Position numbers and translations under genes: made by a program
DNA from: an uncultured Bacillaceae bacterium
GTDB taxonomy: Bacteria; Bacillota; Bacilli; Bacillales; Caldibacillaceae
Assembly (NCBI GenBank): GCA_937934645.1
Contig: CALGYZ010000021.1
Location: 1 to 64,000 of the forward strand
DNA length: 64,000 nt
Reading direction: 5' to 3'
Notes under the pieces: generated by a model
Told to the model about the DNA's origin: nothing
The model's database searches: none
What the model saw: the letters and a program-made list of their open reading frames with translations, nothing else
Shown: one piece after another, positions 6,195-14,719 of the stretch
Layout: the number at the start of each line of letters is the position of its first letter
How positions within the stretch are numbered: the stretch's first letter is position 1

Positions 6195-8072
6195 ATGATA
6201 ATACAAATTTCTGAAGCAAGCTATACGAGCAACCATGTAAAAATCAATTCCGATATTCGGAAAGTTTTTACAACCAGTGCAGCATTCGGTATTCTCCGCC
6301 AGCAACTGGTCAAAAATATCGGAATGAAAAGATTAAAAAACTTTTTGTACCATTTCGGCTGGAAAATGGGTGCGAATGATGCGAAAAAATTGATGAAAGA
6401 AAACACTGATAAAGAATATTTAATCCGAAAAGGTCCAATGCTGCATATTGAAAACGGACATATTCGCGGAATGGAACACAAGTGTGATGTCAATTATAAT
6501 GACCTCGGGGATGTCGAGTCTGTTTACGGCAGAGGCATATGGATTGACTCCTACGAAGCACAAGAACATATTCAACATTTCGGCGTTGCCGATGAACCTG
6601 TTTGCCATACATTGATCGGATACGCAAGTGGTTTTATGTCGACGGTGTTTGGCGAACCTGTTCTGGCCAAAGAATTTGAATGTGTAGGAAAAGGTGACCC
6701 GGTTTGCCGCTGGAAAGTAAAAACAAAACGGCAATGGTTGGAAGAGGGACACGATGACTATTTTGATTATGAAAATCCGCCGATTGTCGAAGAGCTGGAA
6801 GTCACTTACGAGCAGTTGTATAAACAGCAGCAGTTCATGCTTCAATTGGAGAAATTACAAAAGGGGTTAATGGACGAGGTTATTAACGGCAGTGATTTAC
6901 AAACGATTTCGGAAATCATCTATTCCATTGCAAACGTTCCGCTTACGGTGGAGGACCGGAATTTTCAGCTTCTTGCTTCTGCCGGTTTAACCGATGAACA
7001 GTATATTGAGTATAAGGAAGATTTGGAAAATTATCTGGAAAATAAGAAACTAACAAAGGATAATTGGCCGGAATGGTTGTTAAGGGGAACGATCAAAACA
7101 GACCTGCAGGAACGGCTCATTACCCCGATTTTTGTTCAAAAAGAGATTTTAGGTTACTGTACGTTTATTTATGATTGTCATTCAACGCGTGACAGCGAAT
7201 CGGACTTTTTTATTTTAGAACGGTTTGCGAGTGCGGCTTCCTTGATTTTACTGAATGAAAAAACGGAATTCGAATCGTTTGAACGGATGAAAGGCACTTT
7301 TTTGGAGCAAATTTTGGACAACCAATTAACGAAAAATGAAATGATCAAAAGAGGAAAATATACCGGGCTTGATCTCAGCAAACCGTATTATGTTATCATT
7401 TTACGCTATAAAAGATCCGGACATTCCATCGAAGAAGAGTTCCGTTTTCAGGAAAACATTTATGATTTTACCACCCAATATTTCAGTCAAAGAAAGCAAA
7501 ATGTGTTAATCGGCCAAAGAGATGGAAAAATCGTTATGCTGATTACAAAGGACAGTTTAGGAGAACAATCGATAGATCTTGTACTCGAAGAATATCACCG
7601 TTTTCTGCTGGATAAATTCCCTTTAAGCGAGTTTAAAATCGGGTTTAGTAACGAAGCCAATGATATTGAAACAGCCAACCAGTCTTATGAAGAAGCATTA
7701 ATGGCCGTCCGCCTACCTTCAAAAAAGAAGATTGTTTCTTTTCAATCACTTGGTGTGATCGGCGTTTTGATGAATTCTGCTAATCTATCCGGTATCCGCA
7801 TGATTGCCGAAAAAGAATTAGGATTGTTATACGAACATGATGAGGAAAAATCCGGTGAATTGTTAAAAACCCTTTACTTCTTTTTACGGAACGGCGGAAA
7901 GCTGGAACAAACAATGAAGGACTTATCATTATCGATGAGCGGATTAAGACACCGGATCAGAAAAATTGAAAATTTGCTTAATAAAGATTTACGTGATCCG
8001 GAAGTATCCCATCAATTGCTACTGATTTTACAATTGTTGATATCCCTGGGCGAATTAAAAATTAATGAATAA
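6195..8072 (+). CDS. Aromatic-responsive activator (XylR_N - V4R - PucR-type HTH)
   Basis: A 625-aa cytoplasmic regulator. Residues about 15-110 resemble the XylR N-terminal ligand domain; about 125-180 are a V4R domain with its cysteines (EPVCHTLIGYASG, EFECVGKGDPVCRW); the middle is a GAF/CdaR-like region; the C-terminus (LEQTMKDLSLSMSGLRHRIR, about 575-600) is a PucR-type HTH. There is no sigma-54 AAA+ domain, so it differs from Pseudomonas XylR and should act with sigma-A. Its place beside the ring-cleavage genes suggests it senses the pathway's aromatic substrate. Start ATG 6195 follows a GGCGGGTGG purine stretch. A strong terminator follows, so the catabolic genes are transcribed separately. 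Confidence 0.8.
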   Translation: MIIQISEASYTSNHVKINSDIRKVFTTSAAFGILRQQLVKNIGMKRLKNFLYHFGWKMGANDAKKLMKENTDKEYLIRKGPMLHIENGHIRGMEHKCDVNYNDLGDVESVYGRGIWIDSYEAQEHIQHFGVADEPVCHTLIGYASGFMSTVFGEPVLAKEFECVGKGDPVCRWKVKTKRQWLEEGHDDYFDYENPPIVEELEVTYEQLYKQQQFMLQLEKLQKGLMDEVINGSDLQTISEIIYSIANVPLTVEDRNFQLLASAGLTDEQYIEYKEDLENYLENKKLTKDNWPEWLLRGTIKTDLQERLITPIFVQKEILGYCTFIYDCHSTRDSESDFFILERFASAASLILLNEKTEFESFERMKGTFLEQILDNQLTKNEMIKRGKYTGLDLSKPYYVIILRYKRSGHSIEEEFRFQENIYDFTTQYFSQRKQNVLIGQRDGKIVMLITKDSLGEQSIDLVLEEYHRFLLDKFPLSEFKIGFSNEANDIETANQSYEEALMAVRLPSKKKIVSFQSLGVIGVLMNSANLSGIRMIAEKELGLLYEHDEEKSGELLKTLYFFLRNGGKLEQTMKDLSLSMSGLRHRIRKIENLLNKDLRDPEVSHQLLLILQLLISLGELKINE

Positions 8073-8117
8073 GGCAGTGCAAACCGAAGCAGGTTTGCAC
8101 TGCCTTCACTTTTTGGC
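8073..8117 (+). terminator. Terminator of the activator gene
   Basis: A 13-bp perfect stem (GGCAGTGCAAACC / GGTTTGCACTGCC, 8073-8104) with loop GAAGCA, followed by a T-rich tail. The rest of the gap to 8380 carries the promoter region of the catabolic operon and no gene. Confidence 0.85.
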
Positions 8118-8228
8118 AAAATATATATATTTGTGTTTATAATTCTGCCACAATTTATTAATAAAATGTTGAATATATTTCACAAATGAACAAAAAGTGA
8201 TGAAAATTTTACTAAACATGAACACTTT

Positions 8229-8312
8229 TTGCCCTAGTAATAAAATTCGGAATATTATAGTATTAAGTTAACCGTTGATCCAGACCATATTTCAAAATGT
8301 AAGCGGTTGACA
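8229..8312 (+). promoter_or_regulatory. Promoter region of the catabolic operon
   Basis: TTGCCC (8229-8234), 18 bp, TATTAT (8253-8258) makes a plausible sigma-A promoter. Downstream lie CCGTTGATC (also found before the regulator gene at about 6128) and TGTAAGCGGTTGACA (8298-8312). The shared elements suggest both promoters answer to one regulator. The ribosome site AGGGGTGG at 8371-8378 serves the monooxygenase. Confidence 0.45.
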
Positions 8313-8380
8313 GGATGCATTACTTCATAATGGATGAATTCTTTCATCTATCTATATATTACAAAAACAAAGGGGTGGTC

Positions 8381-9568
8381 ATGATGGTTGAGACGTTAGT
8401 TCAGGAAAAAAATATAACTGCCGAGGATTTGTTGCGCGGTGCTGAAGAAATTGGAAAATTGGCGGAAAAAGAGGCTCATGAAGCCGAGAAAAATTCAACT
8501 GTTTCTGATAATGTAATCAACCTGATCAAAGAAACGGGAATTGCACGAATGATGTTGCCGAAAAAATACGGCGGGCCTCAAGTGGATTTGAAAACGTTTG
8601 CCCAGATTGTTAGAAAGGTGGCAAATTACAATTTATCGGCAGCCTGGCTCACATATCTTTACCCTTTGCACAACATATTGCCTGCATATTTGCCTCCGGA
8701 AGGGCGCGATGAAATTGTCAATCAAGGCGGATTAATTGCTGATATATTCGCAGCGATTGGAAAGGCGGAAAAAGACGGAGACGGATACCGGATCAGCGGT
8801 ACATGGGATTTTGTTAGCGGCGTGCTTCATAGTGATTGGGTCGGTGTAGGGGTGAAGATTCAGTTTCCGGACAGCCCGAAACCGGAAGTTTGTCTGCCGA
8901 TGCTGAGAGCTTCAGAGGTAACGATCGTTGAAAACTGGGATACATTCGGATTAAGGGGAACAGGCAGCCACCGGGTGATCGTGGATAACGTATATGTACC
9001 GAAGGAAAGAATTTTGCGTCTGGAGCTTGCCGAAGCGACAAGGAGACCGCCTGAAGAAGATTACGATAAAGATTATCCGTTTTATCACGTACCGTTCTAT
9101 CCGGCGTTTTACTTCGGATTTCCGTATATCGCCATCGGCGGTGCCGAACGAATTCTTAAAGAATTTAAAGAATTTACGGAAAACCGGGTACGTCTGATGG
9201 ACGGTGTACGGGAGAGCGAATCTCCGAGAAGCCAGAGAGTAATTGCCGAAATGACAACGGATTTCCATCAGGCTGTTGGTTTGATGGACAGATACGTGGA
9301 CTTGCTGATTAACTACGAGAAAAACGGATGTGTAACACAACCGGGAGAGTTTTTTGCCTTGAGGACAAAGGCTATTAAACTTTGTGTTGATATTGCCGTA
9401 CGCGCTTTATTGACGATGGGAGGAGGCGCATTGTATAAAGGCGGACCGACGGAATTGTTCATCAGGGATCTTCTTTCGGTTGCTACGCATAAAACATCTC
9501 TTTACGAAGATGCAGTTGCTGCATACGGAAAAGAATTATTCGGTTTTGAAAGCGGTGTAAGAGGATAA
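8381..9568 (+). CDS. Flavin-dependent monooxygenase, oxygenase component (acyl-CoA dehydrogenase fold)
   Basis: About 395 aa with the group D flavin monooxygenase layout: acyl-CoA-dehydrogenase-like N domain (ARMMLPKKYGGPQVDLKTFA), middle beta domain (GTWDFVSGVLHSDWVGVGVK, WDTFGLRGTGSHRVIVDNVY) and a helical C domain ending KTSLYEDAVAAYGKELF. Relatives such as HsaA and the C2 component of p-hydroxyphenylacetate hydroxylase use reduced flavin from a partner to hydroxylate a phenol ortho to its OH. The reductase follows by 47 bp and an extradiol dioxygenase comes next, so it should make the catechol that is then cleaved. ATG 8381 or 8384 follows AGGGGTGG; the upstream ATG 8315 lacks a ribosome site. 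Substrate unknown. Confidence 0.8.
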   Translation: MMVETLVQEKNITAEDLLRGAEEIGKLAEKEAHEAEKNSTVSDNVINLIKETGIARMMLPKKYGGPQVDLKTFAQIVRKVANYNLSAAWLTYLYPLHNILPAYLPPEGRDEIVNQGGLIADIFAAIGKAEKDGDGYRISGTWDFVSGVLHSDWVGVGVKIQFPDSPKPEVCLPMLRASEVTIVENWDTFGLRGTGSHRVIVDNVYVPKERILRLELAEATRRPPEEDYDKDYPFYHVPFYPAFYFGFPYIAIGGAERILKEFKEFTENRVRLMDGVRESESPRSQRVIAEMTTDFHQAVGLMDRYVDLLINYEKNGCVTQPGEFFALRTKAIKLCVDIAVRALLTMGGGALYKGGPTELFIRDLLSVATHKTSLYEDAVAAYGKELFGFESGVRG

Positions 9569-9615
9569 GCATCCGGTAAGCAAACATTCGACTGCCAGTG
9601 AAAGGAGTACAAAAT

Positions 9616-10092
9616 ATGGATTCACGTCAATTCCGGAATGCGATGGGGAAATTTGCCACAGGTGTTACCGTCATCTTAACGGAAAATGACGGGGACATAC
9701 ACGGCATGACAGCCAATGCATTTATGTCGGTTTCTCTTGATCCGATGCTGGTTGTTATATCCATCGGAGAAAAGGCAAGAATTTTGAACAAAATTCGGGA
9801 AAGCGGAATTTTTACAGTAAATATTTTGTCGGAAGAGCAAGAAGAGCTATCAATGATGTTTGCAGGACAGTTAAAAGAGAAACGGAAAGTTGAATTCGAA
9901 CGGTTGGATGAAAAACCGGTTTTACCGGGTGCACTTGCACAAGTGGCATGTGAAGTGACATCAGAGTATAAAGAAGGCGATCATACATTATTTGTCGGAA
10001 AAGTAACCGGTATTCACCTGCCGGAAGAAGAGAAAGACCCATTGATCTTCTATGGAGGTAAATACCGGTCAATTGAAAAAACACACGTTTAA
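9616..10092 (+). CDS. Flavin reductase component
   Basis: A 158-aa flavin reductase-like domain protein (FRNMAMGKF-type start: QFRNAMGKFATGVTVILT; then GMTANAFMSVSLDPMLVVIS; C-terminal HTLFVGKVTGIHL...IFYGGKYRSI). This family (HpaC, HsaB) reduces FMN/FAD with NAD(P)H and hands it to the oxygenase encoded just upstream. ATG 9616 has AAAGGAG at 9601-9607. The 212-bp gap to the next gene holds no gene; small dyads with CCGGT are present but no clear terminator, so the operon may continue. Confidence 0.85.
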   Translation: MDSRQFRNAMGKFATGVTVILTENDGDIHGMTANAFMSVSLDPMLVVISIGEKARILNKIRESGIFTVNILSEEQEELSMMFAGQLKEKRKVEFERLDEKPVLPGALAQVACEVTSEYKEGDHTLFVGKVTGIHLPEEEKDPLIFYGGKYRSIEKTHV

Positions 10093-10304
10093 ACAAATAA
10101 CCGGAAATACCGATAAACAATGTTCATAAAAACTATAGTCAAACGGGAAACATTAGTCAAGTGTGCCGGTGAAAACCGGTAATACGAATATGAAAGGAAC
10201 GGCGGAGGAGCAATTCCTTCGCCGGATTCCGGGAAAACGGAAGAATTTAGAACTTTATATCAATAAAAAATATCAAAATAACAATAATAATAGGGGTGAT
10301 TCAG

Positions 10305-11267
10305 ATGATTTTACGTTTGGGACAAGTTGAATTGTTTGTCACTGATTTGAACCGTTCAAAAGAATTCTATGTTGATGTTTTAGGATTTACTGAAGTTGAA
10401 AGAACAAAAAACAGCCTTTATCTGAAGGCAACGGAAGATTTTGACAAATATACGATGGTCTTAACAGAAAAGCCTTATGCTGCTTTAGGAAGTTTCAGTT
10501 TAAGAGTGTCCTCTCCGGAATATTTGGAAGAATTAAAGAAAAAACATGAAGAAGCCGGGATTGCAACGGAATATCTGGAAGAAAGCCCGCATCCGGGTAA
10601 AGGAGCTGTCTTAAGAGTGGCTGAGCCGAACGGACATCCTGTAGAGTTTTATCATTCAATGGAACAAGTGGATGTCAGCAAGCCCGGCGGGGGTGTGAAG
10701 GCATTACCGATGCGCTATACCCACTTGCAAAACGGAATCCCGCCTATTCGGATCGACCATATGAATTTACGTGTACCGAACGTAGATAAAGCATTGGAGT
10801 ACTGGCACGATTTCTTGGGCTTGAGTATTTCAGAGTATGTACAAGGAAATGACGGAAGTAAATTTGCTGCCTGGACGCGTGCCAAAACATCCACTCATGA
10901 TGTTGCATTGGTCAAACATAAAGAAACAGCACTACACCATGTGGCTTATACCGTTGACGGCGTTGCCGGTGTTGTAAGAGCTGCCGATTTATTGGCAGAT
11001 GCCGGATATCGTCATTCGATTAACTATGGACCGGGAAGACACGGTGTATCCAACGCATTCTTCTTATATGTCAGAGACCCGGACGGTCACCGGATTGAAA
11101 TTTATGCTAACGATTACCGTCGGGACTTAGACCTCGAACCGATCGGCTGGACGGAAGATGACTATGAAAACTACGGCCGCCTGTGGTGGGGTCCGAATGT
11201 TCCTGACAGCTTCTTTGAAACAACTCCGGTAAATCCGGAATGGGTCAAAACACCGGTTAAGAATTAA
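10305..11267 (+). CDS. Extradiol ring-cleavage dioxygenase (type I, homoprotocatechuate 2,3-dioxygenase-like)
   Basis: A 320-aa, two-module vicinal oxygen chelate enzyme. The C-terminal module has the metal ligands His152 (RIDHMNLRV), the His211-212 pair (LHHVAYTV) and Glu265 (GHRIEIYAND), plus GPGRHGVSNAFFLY and a WWGP tail like the homoprotocatechuate 2,3-dioxygenase subgroup. It would open a catechol next to one hydroxyl using Fe(II) or Mn(II) and O2, giving a yellow semialdehyde or ring-fission ketone. ATG 10305 follows AGGGGTG. The next gene is a C-C bond hydrolase. The exact substrate cannot be read from sequence. Confidence 0.85.
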   Translation: MILRLGQVELFVTDLNRSKEFYVDVLGFTEVERTKNSLYLKATEDFDKYTMVLTEKPYAALGSFSLRVSSPEYLEELKKKHEEAGIATEYLEESPHPGKGAVLRVAEPNGHPVEFYHSMEQVDVSKPGGGVKALPMRYTHLQNGIPPIRIDHMNLRVPNVDKALEYWHDFLGLSISEYVQGNDGSKFAAWTRAKTSTHDVALVKHKETALHHVAYTVDGVAGVVRAADLLADAGYRHSINYGPGRHGVSNAFFLYVRDPDGHRIEIYANDYRRDLDLEPIGWTEDDYENYGRLWWGPNVPDSFFETTPVNPEWVKTPVKN

Positions 11268-11302
11268 TGCATCTCAAAACAACGCTGAAAGGGGCTGTAG
11301 AA

Positions 11303-12163
11303 ATGTCCATTTGGACCGATTTGCAGGATGTTGAATTCAAATTATACTATTTGGATGCTAATGGCATTAAAACAAGAGTTCTTGAAGCTGGAGAAGGACC
11401 GCCGCTGATCTTGTTACATGGCACAGGAGGACATATCGAAGCGTATACCCGCAATATTAAAGGATTGAGCGAACATTTCCGGGTCATCTGTATTGATATG
11501 GTCGGACACGGTTATACGGATAAACCGGACAGACCGTACGGCGTAGATTTTTACAGCGATCATTTGCTCTGGGTTACAGAAGCGCTGGGCTTGAAAGAAA
11601 TCTATCTGTCCGGTGAGTCGCTGGGCGGCTGGGTGTCTGCCTGGTTTGCCGCCCATCATCCGGGCATAGCTAAAGCCCTTGTTCTGAATACCCCTGGTAA
11701 TGTAAACAACAATCCGGAAGTCATGGCCCGGTTAAAAGAGTCAACCATAAAAGCAGTCGTGGAAGCAAACTATGAAAATGTTAAAAAGAGACTTGAATGG
11801 TTGATGTATGATAAGAGCCAGGTAACGGAAGAATTGATTGAATCCAGATACCGGATTTATACCCAGCCTTCATACCAGAAGGCGGTATACAATATTGTCT
11901 ACCTTCAGGATATGGAAGCCCGGATGAAGTACACTTGGGATCCGTCCTGGTGCGGAAAAATTGACGTGCCGACATTACTAGTTTGGACAGATCACGATCC
12001 GACATCCACCGTAGAAGAAGGAAAACCGATACAGGAAATGATTCCGGGAAGTGAACTGAAAGTGATTAAAAACGCGGGACACTGGCCGCAATGGGAACAA
12101 GTCGAAGAGTTTAACCAAACACTCATTGACTTTTTCAGCAAAGTTCCGTTAGAAGTAAAATAA
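11303..12163 (+). CDS. Alpha/beta hydrolase, meta-cleavage product hydrolase
   Basis: A 286-aa alpha/beta hydrolase. Oxyanion loop LILLHGTGG (36-43), nucleophile Ser106 in GESLGG, acid Asp232 in WTDHDPT, His260 in NAGHWPQWE. Homologues (DmpD, TodF, MhpC) cleave the C-C bond of ring-fission products to a carboxylic acid and 2-hydroxypenta-2,4-dienoate. The gene starts 35 bp after the dioxygenase (AAAGGGG at 11288-11294). Its product would go to a hydratase and the aldolase; only the aldolase remnant is in the window. Confidence 0.85.
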   Translation: MSIWTDLQDVEFKLYYLDANGIKTRVLEAGEGPPLILLHGTGGHIEAYTRNIKGLSEHFRVICIDMVGHGYTDKPDRPYGVDFYSDHLLWVTEALGLKEIYLSGESLGGWVSAWFAAHHPGIAKALVLNTPGNVNNNPEVMARLKESTIKAVVEANYENVKKRLEWLMYDKSQVTEELIESRYRIYTQPSYQKAVYNIVYLQDMEARMKYTWDPSWCGKIDVPTLLVWTDHDPTSTVEEGKPIQEMIPGSELKVIKNAGHWPQWEQVEEFNQTLIDFFSKVPLEVK

Positions 12164-12272
12164 GCGGGAACGGCAGCTCCGGATATCCCGGTATATTCCG
12201 TTTGCCTGCTGGCCAAGCCGGCGGAAGAAATACAAGGTTTTATTAAAAAATGTAACGGAATGAAAGATTACA

Positions 12273-12305
12273 GGGAATATAGCTGTTCACATCAGCTATA
12301 TTCCC
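12273..12305 (+). terminator. Hairpin between hydrolase and MFS genes
   Basis: A 13-bp perfect stem GGGAATATAGCTG / CAGCTATATTCCC with flanking AATGAAAG/CTTTCATT that can extend it. No T-run follows, so it may attenuate rather than end transcription into the transporter gene. Confidence 0.6.
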
Positions 12306-12335
12306 GTTCTTTCATTTATTAGCGGGAGGTTTGCT

Positions 12336-13646
12336 ATGGAGAAACAGAAAAAAGTGAAAATCAGTAAAAAGACTTATTTGATTATCTTTTTGTTGTTTGT
12401 TCTGACGATCATTAGTAACGCGGATAAAGCCGTAATCGGGTACGCATCTGTACCGATTATGGAGGAATTGGGCCTGACGTCCGAACAGTGGGGGATGGTT
12501 GGAAGTTCGTTTTTCTTTTTATATTCTCTGTTTGCTATTTTGATCGGAGCTCTGGCAGACAGAGTCGGGCTGAAAAAGGTCATTGCCGGAATGGCTACAG
12601 TATGGGCACTTGTTCAATTTGCCACGGTTTTTGTAACCGGTTACCTCTATTTGCTTATTACAAGGATTGTCTTGGGTGCAGGTGAAGGTCCTTCGTATTC
12701 GCTGGCCATGGCAGCAGCTTCGAGGTATTTGCCAAAAGAAAAGCTGGGTCTCGGATTAACCCTTGTTTCCATCGGCGGACCATTTGGAGTGGCCATTTCA
12801 GCACCCGTATTAATGTATTTAATCTTTAATTATGGCTGGAGATCCGCTTTTATCGCCACAGGTATTGTGGGCATCATTTGGGTCGTGTTATGGTTAATGT
12901 TTGTCAAAGAAAAAACTATCAATGACAATCAAACTTCGGCTGAAACAGCTGGACAGGCATCCGGGGGTAACAGAACAGCTGATTTTGCCGAAAGCAAATT
13001 TTCTTCCGCATTATTCTCTAAAAACTTTATATTTATTGCTTTATGTGGTTTCGCTACGTACTGGTCATTCACAGTAGGTTTAAACTGGCTGCCCAACTAT
13101 TTGGAAAATGTACGCGGATTAAGTGAAGCGACGCTGAGTCTTGTTGTTTCATTGCCTTGGATCATGATTACCCTATCCCAATTATTCTTTTCCACTTTAT
13201 CGGACCGGATTTATCTAAATACCCGGGATATCGTAAAAAGTCGTGTGTTCGTACTCGGACCGGTCATGGCAGCCGGCGGGGTCAGTTATATTATCGGTAA
13301 TCTTATCCAGTCAAATATCCTTGCAGTGACATTATTGTCCCTGGGTTTGACTTTTGGATGCATTACCTTAGTGTTGGGGCCGGCCATCTTAGTCAGCTTG
13401 GTATCCGAGGAACATCAGGGAAAAATACAGGGCTGGTTCATGGCGATCACATCATTGGGCGGTATTGTAGGACCGTATGTCACAGGGTATCTGGTTGAAC
13501 ATTCGGCCACTATGGCTGCTGGATTTCAGTCAGCTTTTATCATATGCGGTGCTATCCTGCTAATCTTTGGTGGTTTAGTATGGATTGCTGTACGCCCGAA
13601 AAATGTTGAAGTACCAAAAGATTTGATGAAAGTTTCTTCCGAGTAA
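12336..13646 (+). CDS. MFS transporter, probable aromatic acid or organic anion importer
   Basis: A 436-aa protein with 12 predicted membrane segments and the MFS motif A in loop 2-3 (GALADRVGLKKVI). The SNADKAVIGYASVPIMEELGL start and GEGPSYSLAMAAASRYLP resemble the anion:cation symporter branch that imports aromatic acids and hexuronates. Position at the end of the ring-cleavage cluster suggests uptake of the pathway substrate. AGCGGGAGG precedes the ATG. A strong terminator follows. Confidence 0.75.
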   Translation: MEKQKKVKISKKTYLIIFLLFVLTIISNADKAVIGYASVPIMEELGLTSEQWGMVGSSFFFLYSLFAILIGALADRVGLKKVIAGMATVWALVQFATVFVTGYLYLLITRIVLGAGEGPSYSLAMAAASRYLPKEKLGLGLTLVSIGGPFGVAISAPVLMYLIFNYGWRSAFIATGIVGIIWVVLWLMFVKEKTINDNQTSAETAGQASGGNRTADFAESKFSSALFSKNFIFIALCGFATYWSFTVGLNWLPNYLENVRGLSEATLSLVVSLPWIMITLSQLFFSTLSDRIYLNTRDIVKSRVFVLGPVMAAGGVSYIIGNLIQSNILAVTLLSLGLTFGCITLVLGPAILVSLVSEEHQGKIQGWFMAITSLGGIVGPYVTGYLVEHSATMAAGFQSAFIICGAILLIFGGLVWIAVRPKNVEVPKDLMKVSSE

Positions 13647-13715
13647 AGAATATCTCCTTACAATTGTATACTTTCATATATACCAGAAAAACAAACCTAT
13701 TCGGTACAGTTCCAT

Positions 13716-13748
13716 GACCTGTCTTGTTTTCACAAGACAGGTCTTTTT
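13716..13748 (+). terminator. Terminator of the aromatic cluster
   Basis: An 11-bp perfect stem GACCTGTCTTG / CAAGACAGGTC with a 6-nt loop, then TTTTT. Confidence 0.9.
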
Positions 13749-13856
13749 GTTTATTTTTCGTATAAAAACATTTATAATGGAATAAAAACGGATGCTAAAT
13801 TCATACTCAATAATAAAAATAAAAATGCAAGAATTTTTTTATAAAGGATGATTTTA

Positions 13857-14306
13857 ATGGATAATTTTTTTAAACATAGTTTTCCGGAAAACATAAAAAA
13901 GGAACTGGATCAAATCCAGGAACTGATCATGCCTCTGGCCAAGAAAACGTCAAAGTATATGTTCTGGACGTTTCCGCTGATCGGGGTTGCGTTAATTAAT
14001 CTCGTCTATTTGCTTTTCTTTTCTAATCAGACGGATGGAATGTATATATCCCTTGGAGTTTATGCGCTGATCGGGGCAATCGGGCTGGCGTTGTTGAAAG
14101 AAACAAGGCTGAATAAAAAGGAAATTGAAAGAATCGGAGTCCGTTACATCATTGACCGGATGAAGAAAAGCCGCTATGTGACTACTGAACGGAAAAACCA
14201 ATATATCCGCCGGGTGAGACAGAATCCGGTCCGGGCAATGGATCACTTTATCCGCTTTCTGCAGGAAGAGGAACGTTTGAAACGCTTATCCATGTACGGG
14301 GATTAA
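13857..14306 (+). CDS. ywnF: DUF5392 (YwnF-like) membrane protein
   Basis: A 149-aa protein of unknown function. Two hydrophobic segments (about residues 38-57 and 66-80) follow a soluble start, and the C-terminal half is basic (RMKKSRYVTTERKNQYIRR, EERLKRLSMYGD). Size and pattern match Bacillus YwnF/DUF5392. ATG 13857 is chosen because AAAGGA at 13843-13848 gives 8-nt spacing; ATG 13848 overlaps that site. Single-gene unit with its own terminator. Confidence 0.65.
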   Translation: MDNFFKHSFPENIKKELDQIQELIMPLAKKTSKYMFWTFPLIGVALINLVYLLFFSNQTDGMYISLGVYALIGAIGLALLKETRLNKKEIERIGVRYIIDRMKKSRYVTTERKNQYIRRVRQNPVRAMDHFIRFLQEEERLKRLSMYGD

Positions 14307-14353
14307 AAAAGGAGCTGTCCAAAGTTTGCGTTTGATTTTGGACGCTCCTTTTT
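14305..14353 (+). terminator. Terminator after the DUF5392 gene
   Basis: AAAGGAGC...TCCAAA pairs with TTTGGA...GCTCCTTT, one mismatch pair, followed by T5. It directly follows the stop codon. Confidence 0.85.
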
Positions 14354-14381
14354 CTCTTTCCGGCCACGGACACAGATCTTC

Positions 14382-14655
14382 CTACAATGATTTGGCAAAC
14401 GCCTGCTCTTTTAATTTCTGAATAAGTTGTTCCGGTGTTCCACCATGAATACGGGAAGAATTCAATAAAACGTAAGGAGTCCTCCGGCAGTCCTCACAGT
14501 AGCTCAGGCAGTCCATTTCCCTGACCGTTGTGTTTTCTTCATCAAGCAACCTTTCCAGCAAGTCCAGGGCTTCATCGTCAAAAAAAAAGCATTAAATTAC
14601 TTGTACAAATTTCTATTTTTGTTTTTCTCCTTCTCCTTTTAAAAAGAAACTTCAT
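14382..14655 (-). pseudogene. DUF1450 (YuzB-like) gene with homopolymer frameshift
   Basis: Minus strand. The downstream frame reads DDEALDLLERLLDEENTTV, then MDCLSYCEDCRRTPYVLLN and HGGTPEQLIQKLKEQAFAKSL, with the CLSYC..C cysteine pattern of DUF1450. The upstream frame reads IEICTSNLMLFF, the normal start of this family. They are joined by nine T (A9 at 14580-14588 on the plus strand); eight would restore one frame (NLMLFFDDEALDLL). So the gene is broken by +1 base, either truly or by sequencing error. An AAAGGAGAAGGAG purine run lies just before the family start, though the only in-frame ATG is further up at 14655. Confidence 0.7.
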
Positions 14656-14719
14656 CCTTGCTAACCCCATTTACTCCAGTTTTTATTTTCGGTGAAGTCT
14701 GAGACGGATGCGAATGATT

